Assembly (NCBI GenBank): GCA_020055645.1
Contig: CM034549.1
Location: 22,217,930 to 22,281,929 of the forward strand
Direction: 5' to 3'
Source of the DNA: Tomocerus qinae
Taxonomy: Eukaryota > Arthropoda > Collembola > Entomobryomorpha > Tomoceridae
Length of the DNA stretch: 64,000 nt
In this document: positions 1-14,000 of the stretch, one piece after another
How the letters are laid out: the number at the start of each line of letters is the position of its first letter
Numbering within the stretch: position 1 is the first letter of the stretch
Translations under genes and position numbers: made by a program
Notes under the pieces: generated by a model
Seen by the model: only the letters and a program-made list of their open reading frames with translations
Told to the model about the DNA's origin: nothing
Database searches by the model: none

Positions 1-1898
1 AGCCAGTTCTCTTTTCCTACCATCAAAAGAGAAGAAAATCAAAACTATGACCGCCACATCAAATCTTTGTCCTAGCCACTCCATCACTTTATTAAGTAAA
101 CCTAATCTAAGGCACTTCAGATCGACTCTCAATAGATAATCTACCACTCTATCACTTTTGATATTTGATTGCATCTCTCCCTACTGCATTTCAATTCTTA
201 TCGGTGACTATCAATTTTTCCACTGATACACGATCATCTAAATATTTATATTAATGCTTCCGTATGATTGAGACAGTATTTAAAAACAGTCCAGGCGGTA
301 TATCTCCACATTTATGCTCGGTGAAATTAGAATTTACAATTGCCATTTGTATGTTTTTCCATGTCTGAATCTTTAGTTTTAAGTAATCTTTGTAATTAGT
401 AGGAATATTTAGGTATTATTCGAAAATAATTGTAGTTCTGGGTTGAGAGATTAGATAATGACGTGAGTTCTTTGAGAGATGATTATACAATGAGCATGAA
501 TGTTTTTGTGAGTGCAGGTGCATTGAATGTTAATTTAATGAATTAAGTACCTAAGTAGTTCGTTAAAAGATTTCTTGTCTTTTGTTCCATTGAGTGTTAT
601 GTAAATGTTGGGTACTTATAGAATGTAAGACAAGTGGGGTGATAAAGCTGGGAATGGCAAGTTGGAGAGCTAACAGAGATTAAAACGGATTTATACATTA
701 CACAATCTCTTGAATGTAAACCAGTGTAAATATTTGAAGAAAAGAAAAGTAGGGAAAGTTGTTAAGTGCAGTATATATTTGGAGTTAATGAGAAGTTAAC
801 TTCTCAACTTATATCTGTGAATAATTAAATTTTAATTCGTAAGTTTTCGAGAGTTGTGTTGAATTTTGGCAATATTCATCTTGAAAAGTAGTGAGCATAT
901 GGAGGGAAAAGAGTGCAGTGTGGATAATACAAGTTGCACATAGTTTATTAGACTCATCTAAGTGAAAGCAAAGAGCATATTAGACTGAATAAGTAGCACG
1001 TGCAAAGAAAAGCTGTTATCTGTAGTGCAGAATGGTATATCTTATGTAACTTCTGGTTGAGCTGGAATGTTCAGTCTCATTTGCTAACAGGAGGAGATAG
1101 CTCTTCATGTTTTGAAGTAATTTGGTGTAGAACAGGCTCTTTCTTATGCACACATTGAAATTGTTCTTTCTTGTTCATGAAACCTTTAGAGAGGTTATTT
1201 ATTATCTAGGCTTATATCCAATTCTTATCTTCATTATCCTACGTACGTGTGTGAGGATATATTTGAGTATGGATAGGATATCCTTTGATATAGTATTTCC
1301 TTTAGTGTGTAACAGTGTTTGGAGAGCTTAAGGTTTGTATAGCAGGTTTCTCATTAACTTTCCCTTGAGCTAGCTTTGAAATTGTGTCTATAAGAAAAGT
1401 CACAATGTGTTGCATAAAATTGAGATGAGCTGGGTTCTTCTAGTAGCGCAAATTTCCCCAATATATTATTATCTTGTTTGAGACAGATACCATTCTGTAT
1501 GGAAGGCTATAGCTGAGCATAGTTTGCATTTTATTTGCAAGTCTTGAGATATTTAGAGTGTAATAGGCTTTAGATGTCTTCCTTCTTCCTGTAACAATCC
1601 ACTATCCACACTTTCTTTATGACATTAACATACTACACTACAACAAAAAGATATAAATTCCAGGAAATACCTCTGAATAATTTACGACTGCTTTACATAT
1701 CAATGCATACATTTCCTTATGCATCGGAATTGGACACGGTGCATTTCCATGAGAAAGTTCACCTACATTAAACGGCTTGTCTTTCCCACAGAATATAATA
1801 CAAAATAAGTGAGTTGTAGTGTAACTGAATGCCTTTGAAATATTTTCGTCAACAACTTTTCTGGAGTGATGAAACTTGAGTTGTTTTTGTGTTTTCAG
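1..1898 (+). other. Intron upstream of first visible integrin exon
   Basis: No integrin exon was found here: none of the frames shows the expected N-terminal propeller sequence. It should be intron if the upstream exons exist. Holds the 18-bp palindrome at 789-806; otherwise nothing recognised. Confidence 0.6.
789..806. repeat. Perfect 18-bp palindrome
   Basis: TGAGAAGTTAACTTCTCA, exactly self-complementary, in the intron upstream of the first visible integrin exon. Confidence 0.9.
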
Positions 1899-2019
1899 GC
1901 TTGTGCTCCGAGATATACTTGGTTTAGTACAAACAGAAGACGACGAGACCCTGTTGGAACTTGTTTTGTCGCTAAAGACTCCTTCACTGAATTTGTCGAA
2001 TATTCACCGTGCAGAACTT
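1899..2019 (+). CDS. if: Integrin alpha exon: propeller, ACAPRYTW segment
   Basis: Begins after ttttcag and ends before gtaagt. It reads in phase 0 as [11 protein letters not shown], a basic RRRR stretch, [13 protein letters not shown] and EYSPCRT, a strongly conserved alpha-PS2 propeller segment. One base is left for the next exon. First exon visible in this window. Confidence 0.93.
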
Positions 2020-5000
2020 GTAAGTATCTTTCTTAGCTATGTTATTTCTAAACTTTCTCCAAATAACAAGATACAAACAATAGCATTCTAGTACCATGAT
2101 ATACTAAAGCTATTTACTTTTGTAGTTTTCCACTGCTAGATTTCAGTCCTTAGTCAACATTTGTTGTATCACTCTAGTACCTTCACCTACTTAAGCTTGT
2201 TTATATTTCTATTGAATTCCTTAATACCTTTAATTTATTGTATTTCTATCTCTTATATAAGGTAATCGTTGTCGATTGTGAAAAAAAACTGTTTACTCCA
2301 AAATCTAATGCTATCATATTATTTTATGGGACGTTTGCAGCACGATGGGGTTACCACCGACAAGGCTCATGTCAACTCGGCTTAGGTGCTGATATTGATT
2401 CGGTATGCTCATCCTTTCATCTTTGTACACAAAAGAAAAATTCCTATCTCTACTATACACGTACATTATCCATTCTGTACTTACACTATTGCGCATTGTA
2501 ACACCTACTCAATTGCTTCGAGTGTGTCTGGGCTTTCGTCTACGACGAATATTATTAAGTAGAACATAGTATTGGATTCCATCCCTTCAAATTACAAACT
2601 TTGATACTATAAACTCCTGTACTATCACTTTTTATATAATCTTATTCAGCTATTTACTAATAGGACTTTCTTTCTACGTCCTTGATCGTTCCTTTTAATT
2701 ATACGATAAAAGAAATTCCAAGTCCCATTGGTCCACATATACCTTATTATTATAGTGCTATACCATTTAAATCGATAAAACATCTATTAGTATGTTTGGA
2801 GAGTCTTTACGTGAGGTTTCCGTATTATTTAAGACAAGTGCCATATTATACTAAGGTCTTCCTTGTTGCCCAAGTATATTGGCAAATGGAATAATTCATT
2901 GTTTACTATGCTCCTAGTACATCGCACCAATTAAATTCCCTATCGAGAAAGTTACACTGACTGATTGCTGTAATATAATTGGTTACGAAGAAAGGGTAGG
3001 GGTAGCACGAAAAGTACTATTAAGCAAGGGAAATCTAGCGTGAATACAGATTCTTACTTGTAAATACTCTTTATCTATATGTTCCGGTTAAATATTTGTT
3101 ACGTGTAAGTACGAATGCTTTTATTTTTTACTGTACTAGAGAAAATAAGGTTGAAGTTGAAGGTTGTAACTTATAACCCCTAGCAAAAAGCTACAGCTGC
3201 ATAAAGTTATATCGAACACAAAGAAGTATTTTTGTTTCTATTGCGTAGTAAACAGATGAACCTCAATTCTATCCGGATTTCAAAAGAGAAATACAATGTA
3301 ACTGTTCAGTAATATCTGTGTGAAAAAGAGCTCGGAGCTACATGGATCACAATTTCAAGTGAAACAGCATCCATAATCCTTTTATGCTGTTTCATCATCC
3401 CAAAAATCATTTAACCTTAGGCGTTTACTTTAATAGTAGTTATTTAGATACGACTAAAACTGAAGAGTGCTTTGTTAATTTGGCGTAATATCTATCAAGA
3501 GTTTTCCTCTAGATCGTGTGGGGGAAATAGTAGAAATGCAAATTTAACTTGAGGAGGATTTCCATCAAGGAATTTTAAGTCGGTAAGATTTTGTCGCAGG
3601 GAGATTGCATATCGGTTAAAGGCTGTCATATGCATCGCTGTAATGTTATACTATGGATGAGGTGTGTATAATAATGGTGCAAGGATCCTTTTACGGAAGA
3701 GCACGTTCCTAGAAGGCATAGAGATGCATGTATTTGTATAGTAGATATCTATATAATGCAATTTACTATTATGGCAAGGATAGATACTATATAGTGATAA
3801 GATGTTTTTTAGGAAGGTGCATAGCTAAGAAAGTAAAGTGGGTCTTTTCTTGGTTGTGTGATGTGAGTGTGTATTGCTTAATATTGGCGGACTGGAGTTG
3901 CTAAGTGCAAATAAGAGTGGAGGCAAAGGAAAGCGTTTAAAGAGTGCTTCAGACGGGAATAAATGCTCGAGATTTCGATAAGCAACAGCACGGAAGAACA
4001 AGTTTCTCTACCTCCTTGTCCTTATATAGAGAACAACTGCGACTACCCACACAAATGTACATAGATAGAGAAGATAGTTGTGAATTGTAGTCTGGATGTT
4101 TGCAAGAAATCGTCTGGTCACAGTGCACTAGCTGCCCAGACTCTCGCACGCTAGATTAGTCAGGTATGTAGGTACACATTCCCTTTTGCTACTGTTTTTC
4201 TTCTTTCCTCTCTAACAATTGGAAGAAACATCAAGAGTTGGAGATTGTATATAGGCTGATATGCACTGAACTAGGTAAAATGCAAACGGAAAGGATAACA
4301 ACAACGTTTACCTTGCCATCAGATCAGCTTTTCATTGCTTTCTCTTCTTAGGCTGGATGGGTGAGTTCAGTTGCCCAACTCTTGGCTTCGGTTTACTCTT
4401 ACAACACACGTCATCCTGTCAGAAACATAAGTCAAGGATAACCAAAAACTATTGTTAAAAATCTTATTACTTCTCTCGTCTCGACTCGAGAGCTGAGACT
4501 CAACCAAAACCAACGGAACGAATCTAACGCAGTTAACCGCATACGACTCACTATCTATAACTATGTATATGTAGGTACACTATAAAAGCCTCCCTTTCAT
4601 TACAACATAAATCCGTCTCTACTGCGGAGTAATAATATTAAAGCTAAATCATAAGCGCTACACTTATAAGTGCTTTATTTACTACGTCTTTTTACATCCA
4701 CACAAAGAATTATGGCTGTTAGATAGCAGTTGGAAATGCCACTACTTATGCAGTCACTTTTTGTTTTTCTGTTACATTCACAACGTGTCAAATAGATTCC
4801 CTATCTCAACTCTACTGCTTGCTTGTTGATCTCCATTGCATTACTATAGTCATATTATTATGGACAGAGTGTAATAGCAAATACTTTCTAGTACAAAGGC
4901 GTTTGAAATCTTTGTAGTAGTAGCTGGCTTGTCTAAATAAAAAACAAAGGAATGTATATCAGTTTGCATAATGCTATTTATTTATGTGTGCACAGCTCAG

Positions 5001-8000
5001 ATATGCTATGTGTGCAATCCTATGATTCTGTATTTATTTTAGTAGTTACAAGTCTCCGCGTTCTGCTTCGTTTGACTTTTCTCTTCGCTCCAGTCTCCTC
5101 CAGCCTCCTATGCAGCTACCCCTGCTCTTTTTCATTATATTATTTTTGAAATAAAAACTATCTAGATGTTAACTCCCAAATACCAATGGATTTCCGAATC
5201 CAAGAATGTTAAAAACATTTCTCCTCGCAAATATTTGTATATAGAAGTTTTATTTAGTACTACTTGTGAATAAAATGATGTATCCATCTAAGTAATAAAT
5301 TATAAAGTACAGATACTGTAGTACAGTTTTACTTGGAATTGAACTGTACACAGTACATCCACAATGTAAGTTTGTACATTTCAACTACTGTCCAAAATAC
5401 ATGGTAGTGTTCAGATTAAATTACTTTCCCTAGGGTCTTCCATATCGCTTGAAATTCCTTTTGAAATTCATTTAGGCTGCAGAAGTAGATTCAATGTTTT
5501 AATGTGAATCTTTTAAAGTTCTTTTAAAGTAAATTGTAGTACTCGTTCGTGAGTAAAGTTGTGAAACTGTAGCACTCGTAAGTTAAGTGGTTGTGAAATT
5601 GAAGCACACTTAAAAAGTTGTTATGAAATTTCAGAACACCTACGTAATGTTTTATAGACGTTTTAGTTTTTTAATTTTTCGAAGCACTTGCCATACATCT
5701 GCTAAGTTAGTTTAGGAGGAATACTGAGAAAGACTTCGACTGATACATAATTTAAGGATGTAATGTCTGAATGTGAATAGTCGGAAATCGTAGGAACGCA
5801 GTGTAATATTTCGTAAATTGTAGTATTATTTAATATGATTTAATATAGATGACACAGATTGAGAGTTTTTGATAGTCGTAGAGGAGAGGGAGTCTTTCTT
5901 AGACATGGAGGACAGCAAAGAATTTAAAATTACAAAGTGATTTGAAGGCATTCCTTAGTGGATCTAACTTGAACTGGGCTTAGGGTTGACTGTGTGTCAT
6001 TTTAGAAACGTAATATGATTTGTCGCTTTGAAGGAAGCTGTAGAACTCGTATATTTGAAATCTTTGGATATTATTTTCATCATGTATGCATGGGTAACTG
6101 AATTTGATGATAAGTGCAAGGAATGGAATGTAGTTGAAAAGAGTGGTCCTAAAGAAATGAAGTGAATATATTTTTTCGTTTGGTTTTCAGCATGGCGGAA
6201 GAGTTTTCCTCGGAGCGGTTGGCAGTTGGTACTGGCAAGGTATAAATTTATATTATTTTGGGTTACAAATGTCTACATTAGATGCATTTAATATATCATC
6301 CGTAAAGATAAATACAAACTTACAAACGAAATAAATTGAATGAGTTGACTTTGACATTTGCATATGGAAAGTCGCTGACAAGAATCTTACAGAAGAGATG
6401 CGTTGTGTAATTTTATCGTAATGTAATGTCATGTATGTATGTCCCCTATCTTCTTGAATGTTTCTGCACTTGCATGGGAATGAGAATATGGAAACTTGCA
6501 ATGGTGTATGCAAATGGGAATGAGTTAGTCATTTTGTTCAAGGGAGGCAACCCTTCAATAACATATATTTACTTTTCGATCAAAAAGCACCAGCAAACCA
6601 CACGTTACAATCTGCGAACCTTAATGAAACGTTGTCTTCCTCAAATACCATATTATTAAATCATCCCAACTCATGTTTACATTCTCTCGCAACTTACATC
6701 AGATATTTATTTTCCAATCTATCATCATTTTCCCTTTTTCCTCGTCATTCCCCTATAGAATCTTCACCTCTGTTATTAAACACACACCTTATTGTATCTT
6801 TTCCTCAGTAATTGTGATTTGTGATGTGATGTAATTTTGTAGAGAAGCATCAGCAGAAAAGGCTGTTCACTTTAAGTTTCTTTTTATTATTTATTACTTT
6901 ACATGCTCCGCAGTCTATGTTGCAATTTTTTTCGACCTACTACTACGACCCAATAGTGCATTTTACCCCCATACATTATTATTTATTTTATTTTTTAGCA
7001 CTATCATTATACCCAACACCTGTTATTTCCTATTGGCGAATGTATTTTTTGCTTCTATTTATTTACGTAAAGGACAAGTTTTCATGGTCGACTCGAGAAA
7101 AACTAATCCGGAAAATCGGGTGCCGTTCTACCAGTTCCCACCAGCAGGTAAGTATCTTTTCATGCTAAACATATTTTTATTCTAGCTTATTTATGTAACA
7201 TGTAGCCCTTTATTTTACAATTTTCATTACTATACGTCCGTGAATGTCAATAATGGGTTTATGAATCGACTCGAGCTAAAGCTAAAATTGTAGATACATT
7301 ACATCATTAGCCAATCCATCCCCCATGCTCACTCAGTTGCTCAAACAATTTTTACTCTCATTAAAGTATCTCTTTAGTATTTATTTTTGCTTTTAAAGCC
7401 TCTTTTCTGCAACCAAATTAAAAATCCTCAACATTATGTGTGTGTTACAGTAATCCTCGCAGGCTGTGCATTGTTCCATAACTTTTAATAACAGCAAGAT
7501 AGCAAAAGCCTCAAGTTACATCTGTAACAATTCTTCTTTATATGTTCCCTTGTTTTTTTTGTACTTACCAAAGCTATATGATTTTATTTTGTTACTTTCT
7601 GTTTTCATTTGTAACAATTGTAACATGACGAGTACGAAAGCCATACCAAGATCTTTCTCGGAATGAGAATCATAGTCCTTTTGTATTTTTTAATTATGAA
7701 CCATGAAACAAAACGCTTTTCCACGTATTAATATCTACTTTGTGCTGTTCATTAGGCTTCAGATCGAATATAGGTAGAATTTTCAATGGTATAAACAAGT
7801 AGGTATGTGTGTACTAATTAAACTTGATGCTAAGTTGATCATTACTGAAATGAACTGAAATTGAATCCTTGAACATTGTCAAAAACATTTATGCCATTAT
7901 TAGCACGCACGTGGAGTGCAATTTTTAGTTATATATTTATAAAATTTTGCGGAATTTTTCCGCTTCTAATCTGTATTCAAATATACTCGATATTGCATTC

Positions 8001-11000
8001 GAAAATAGTGTGTTAACATTTGTAGCTGAGAAAACTTGCGTTTACAATAGTAAGTAGTAGAAGTACTATAGAACTAAAAATAGTATTTAGAAATCTAACC
8101 CTATCACACACACAGTATGAAAAACTAAATGAAAAGTTTTAGCTATAATATTTTATATACATATCCAGTAATCTATTTTAGTGGATAATATTTTTAGGTG
8201 TGATATGTCTGATATAATATATAATGTCATATAAAAGTTAGTTATATTTACTTATGGGATTTGGATTGTGATGTATAGAGATAAAGGATGGTGAGAATAT
8301 ATTTAACTGGTGATAATAGGTCAGATTTACTCTCAGTCGACGTCAACTCGTCCAGATATTCGTTGGACAAAAGAAGGTCCAAACTGGGATGATGACAGTT
8401 ACTTAGGCTATTCCGTTGTACATGGAGAATTTTCTGGAGATAATGAATCGGATGTCGCAGTCGGAATGCCTCGTGGAGCGAATCTCACTGGAAAGGTAAT
8501 AAAGTCGTGAAAAGTCAAGTCTACGTTTTTGCTGACATGACATTAGATCGCATACTTTTGTGCAACTCATCACAGTTATGTACATAGCTATGCTGCAAAT
8601 GCAAAGCTCTGATTCACTTTAGTGTGTTCTTATGACATTTATGTATTTACATGGATGGAAAATGCCTATACGTTTATACTAAATATATATTTCTGTTATT
8701 ATAATATACTACGTACTACTATACCAGTTTACATTACCTACTAAATAGAATTAAGAGTTCTTATTGACCTACAAAGATATCTCCTATTAGTTTATCGTAG
8801 TATGCTTTCTGTAAGTGCAGGTTTCAACAACACAAAGCCCTTATATCAGAAGGATTAATTGATGTCATTAAGTACCTCTGCTAACTCTTAAAATATCTGT
8901 TTAATTCTAGCACAGCAAAACAGCGTTGTTTGCGTTTGGCTAGAGGGATAAAGTTTTCCTAATTAATTTCTCTGAACTCCTTAGGTGGTAATTTACTCAT
9001 CAGACTTGACAATAATTATTCACAATATCACTGGAGAGCAGATCGGAGCCTATTTCGGCTATTCTTTGTGCGTTTTGGACGTGGATGGTGATGGTCTGGA
9101 TGATGTTGTGGTCGGAGCACCAATGTACACTAATTTTGACGATCCTGCAATGAAAATCGAAACAGGCAAAGTTTACGTCGCCTATCAAACGAAACGCGTG
9201 AGTGATTCCATACATTTGTCTCTCGTTCTTTATTCCTTTTGTATTTGTTTTTAATTAGTGAGTTTTTAATTACGACTACGAATTGTACGAATCAAGTTGA
9301 TTTGAAACTGCGGATTATGTGTCTGTCTGTGATGAACTCATTGATTCATGAGTATGTTCGTCTAGCCATGTCCTGCATTCTACATTACTTAGTAGTAGTT
9401 GTAGACAATAGACATAAATTACTATACAAATCATTATTAAATTGAAACACTTAATCAATGTTTTTATATCATTTTCCAATCGAGAGTGAGAGATAAAAAT
9501 CTGTGAATTTAGGTAGTTGGCGGGATTGAGTGATGGAAAAATTGTTCCGAATGTTCAAATTCAATTAAATTCTCAATTGAAATTGAATTTCTACCATGAG
9601 GTCTAAATATTTGACTGTTTATAAACATTCTATTCCCTTATATAAAGTGCTTAAAATACCTTAAATACCAATTTATGTTAGTATAAAAGGTTTAGAATAT
9701 TTGATTTGTCACGTCCTGTTTTTGCTTGTAGGATATTCAGGTGGTAGTAGACTTCGTTTGTCGGGTTTAAGTTGTGAAGGGAAATAGGAGTTAATGATTT
9801 AGTTTTATGAATGTAGATATTAGGGAGGTGTGTTTTGTAATGTCGTGTAATAGTTGAGAGGACTTTGCAGGGGAATTGCATTGACAATAACAATGAAAGG
9901 ATGAGTCATCTCCTTCAGACCGGAAATTAGAGGGAGTAAGAGGCACTTTAGTGAACTGCTTTCACTTAAGAGGATCTGTTGAGGAGTAGTAATGGAAATG
10001 GCAATAAGACTTTTAGAGAAAGTGAGCACGTCTATCAATTTAGCGAATTAGAACTCCGCTATCTCCAAAATTAGTGTAGGAAATCGAAGGAGAAGTGTCA
10101 AAACAAAGTTATAGTTAACGACGAACTTTTTCTCAATAGTTTTTTCATGTTCATGCCGTAAGTGCGGTCGAGCGGAATAGACTTCCTTCGTTTGTAACAA
10201 GATTCAAATGCGAATTGGGCATGCAGAGTTCAAAAACTATTTCGGAATACCATCGTGAACTAGATATATGTATTGTAATGACGTATGTAGATGCATTAGT
10301 AGCAAAGTACTGAAAACTTGAACTAGTATTTTCCGTTTGAACTTTGACTACTTACCAAACACATAATGATATCGAATAAAATCTCAAAAAACTTATCATG
10401 CTGCATCCAAAGTAGCAGTGTACTAATCCAAAAAGCAAACTAGCAATTCTCTCTTGAAATTCGTGACGGATTTCTCATTCATGTTTCCATTTTCAGTCAG
10501 TAATCACTATATTATGAGTTTCCCTATTAGTTTGCAAGTACTTTGTTGAACATGTTCAGTTATTAGCAGTATAGAGATGTAGCAAATTAGCAAAACTACT
10601 TTTCCTAGTATTTTTCAACAACTTCCTCCTTTCCGATTCTATTATTTTCTGATAGAATGTTTCTCATTTATTTCTAGGGTCCTCCCATTCGACTAAATAC
10701 TTACTAGAGTGTACCAAGTGTAGAAATACATACTATGATTGCTATTTCTATAGGGTTATAATTGTCTATTGTTAGTTCATTTCAGTTTTCTCTGTACCGG
10801 GAAAAGTATTTCAGTTGTTTGACTAAGTTTTGGGGCACCGCACTCCATAGGAAGTGATTTCAAGGAGAAACGATGGAGAACTTGTTTGCATAGCACTATA
10901 CTTCTTTCATTTCCTAACTTTTCTTTGTTCGTCCACAAAAGGAATCTCGTAATTGTAATTTTCGAACACTAAATTTCTTATGGTTACTATCCCCATTATA

Positions 11001-14000
11001 AGAAAATGAATCTCTAAAGCATAATGTGCTACTTGACATCTATATAGGTATACCAAGGCATAATGGTGATTATACTATTCTTACTTTTGATGGTATGCTC
11101 TCTGAATCTTATAGGTACTATTCTCCGATGAATTAAAGTCAGCTTTGTGTAACTTACTTATCGTGTCACATATCATGTTCATCGTTACTGAAATTGAAAC
11201 TTTGTCAAATAGGTACCATGCTTTTATATCCGTATTGCGTAACAGTGTGTTTCATGTCACCGAGAAACGCACCTGTATGTGAATGATGTTGAAATAAATG
11301 CCCAGTCTTTCATCTTTGTAATTTGATACACATTTCATATGGAAGGCATCAGGAATGAAAAATACCTAAAAGTCTAAAAGCGACTTCTATATAGTATTAA
11401 GTTACAACATTTTAGTGTAAACTCACTACAGTATGTATGTAAAAATGTTAAAATTCATAGCACTTTCTCCGCTCTTATGTTATTCCTATAGGAAACTTTC
11501 TCCGTCACTTTATCTGCTTAGATTTAGTACTCTAACCATTATTTTAACTATAGAAAATTTTGGTACAGAGAAAGTTTATGTAATGTCATTATAGAGTTAA
11601 AAGCGTTAGCATTAGGATGGAGAAAGTACTATGTATGCTGTGTTTTGTCACATACTGTATGTGTTAATAAAATGCATTTCTTTATGTATATAGCATAAGT
11701 TCAGAAAGTGGGACGCGATTGATGGAACAGCTCACAAAGGACGATTTGGCATGGCTTTGGCTTCCGTTGGAGATTTGAATAAAGATGGATTCAATGGTAA
11801 CACATTTACTAAAGCAACAATATAATAGTGCAAAAGAAGTTACGCAAAATATTTCTTATAAAACGATTTATTTTATTGCTTAGGTATGGATATAAGAAAA
11901 TTCTTGGTTATCTATTTTTAGCTGTTTTATTTGATATTTTGCGGGTAGATAATAAGTTGTAGAGCTGTATAGGCTCTGAGTTTGCAGTTGTGGATCATAA
12001 TAGTGGTGTTGCATATGTCAAATGTTTTGACATTAATCTCTTATCGAGCTAGGATAGCAGTTGTCAGTGATAATAGAGATTAGAAAAGCGATATTGTTCA
12101 GGTATTATACGAACAAATATCTGGAGTAGTAGTAATTTATTACTGCCGGGTCATTATCGATTGTATGTCAGTCGACTTGGCTCGGATGAACAAATATAGT
12201 CGAAGAAGAGTCTCTTGGTATATTTACTACTAGTATTAGTAGTCATGTAGTCAAACAAAATGCGTTGTATGCAGTGTACTAAAGTTGTGATGATTTGTAG
12301 ATTTTGCTGTTGGAGCACCTTATGACGGGATCTATGGAAAAGGAGCGGTGTACATCTTCCAGGGCTCTGCAACAGGTGTCCGCAAAGAGTTCACTCAGGT
12401 ACTACTAATTGGATTTTATCTAGCAATATTGGCCAAGAGGATATCAGTCTTTAGGTATAATCTGTAGGGTGAAGGGAGGATTACTAAACGTGGTTAGAAT
12501 CCTTTTTTGTCTGCCGGTGAAGGACAGACTACAACCATATGAAACAATAATAATACTCCATATACCAAAGACAAGATGACAACTTCTTTTTCTGGACTAT
12601 TCTGGATTGCTTTCACTCCTGTCTCAACCAGCAACAAACGCCATTTAATTTTCCACTCTCTTCAGCCCTGAATTTTTCTTGATTTAGCCAAGCTTAGTGT
12701 TTAGGCCCTGTAGCATGTCCTTATGTCTCTGGCGGAAGGAAGAAAGAAAGACGACTGAAATATACCTAAGTTAAGTAAATGCTTAGGTGAAACCTTAAGC
12801 CTATCTCCCTTGTCTCTTTGCTCTACTTTCACCAATAAGGATTTCCCTGTTGACTTCCGCTCGGATCTTAGTGAATCATAGCCCTAATAAAATGCTGAGT
12901 ATCTATCCCTTGTGATATTCTTTAGTATAGACAGTATATTATAACCATATATATATATATATATCTGTATAGACCGATAGAATCTTTTAATTTTCTTCAG
13001 TAATCCTCAGAATACTTATTGCTATACATATAACTTATGATGGCTATTAAACCAATTACGTCGTTAGTCTTCCCTTAGGATTAACTGTGTACAGAATCAC
13101 TTCCACAAAAGCCATTCGACAACCTAAGAATGGCCAATCCAGTAATTAACGATCAAATATACGTTTGAAACTCTTGGCCAATAAAAGAAGGTATTTTTAA
13201 TACAATAGGAAATCAATGCAACTAAACATCCTGTTTTATTTCCAGGTAATTTATGGCGAATCGCTATCTGTTAGTGTCTCAACCTTTGGATTTTCTCTAT
13301 CGGGAGGCAGGGACTTGGATGGGAATCAATACCCGGACCTTTTAGTTGGATCATACGACTCTGATTCGGTTGCTTACTTTCGGTAATGAAAATAAACATC
13401 TATTGAATAAATAATTTCTAGTGTTTTGGATCAAACTTGAAATGTAGTCTTGCTGAAGATTTTACTGGACCGCACTCGAAGATAAAATTGCATCGTCAAT
13501 TTGTAACTGTTTTTCCTTTGGTCTGGAATATGTATTTAGTGTTTGATTAAGACATGAAAGAGGAGAGACAGGATTTATCCATTTGTGTCATTGGTACTTA
13601 AGTAGTGTACTCTTGTGTGTCTGTGATTTGATTATGGTTTGGTCTAATGAGAAAATTATTTATTTGGAACGAAAGATCAAAGCCGGTCGTCCGTGTAAAA
13701 TCAAAACTATCGTTCACATCATCTCAAAGTAAGCAAATCAATTTGGAGGAGAAGAATTGCGCTCTCAGAGATTTCACTGCAGTCTCATGTCTTCCGCTCA
13801 GTCTGTGCATGGAGTATGATGGAGTTGGGGCAGACGAATATATAGGTAGGTACTTATCAAACTATATTTCATCATCTATATGGATGACGCATCCTTCTGC
13901 TTCTGCATATGTATTTTTCCAAGTCTAACCTATCTTAAATATTTGTACAAATACTCCCTTCAAGCTCTAGACTTGAATTTACTCAATCATCACTAGAAAA

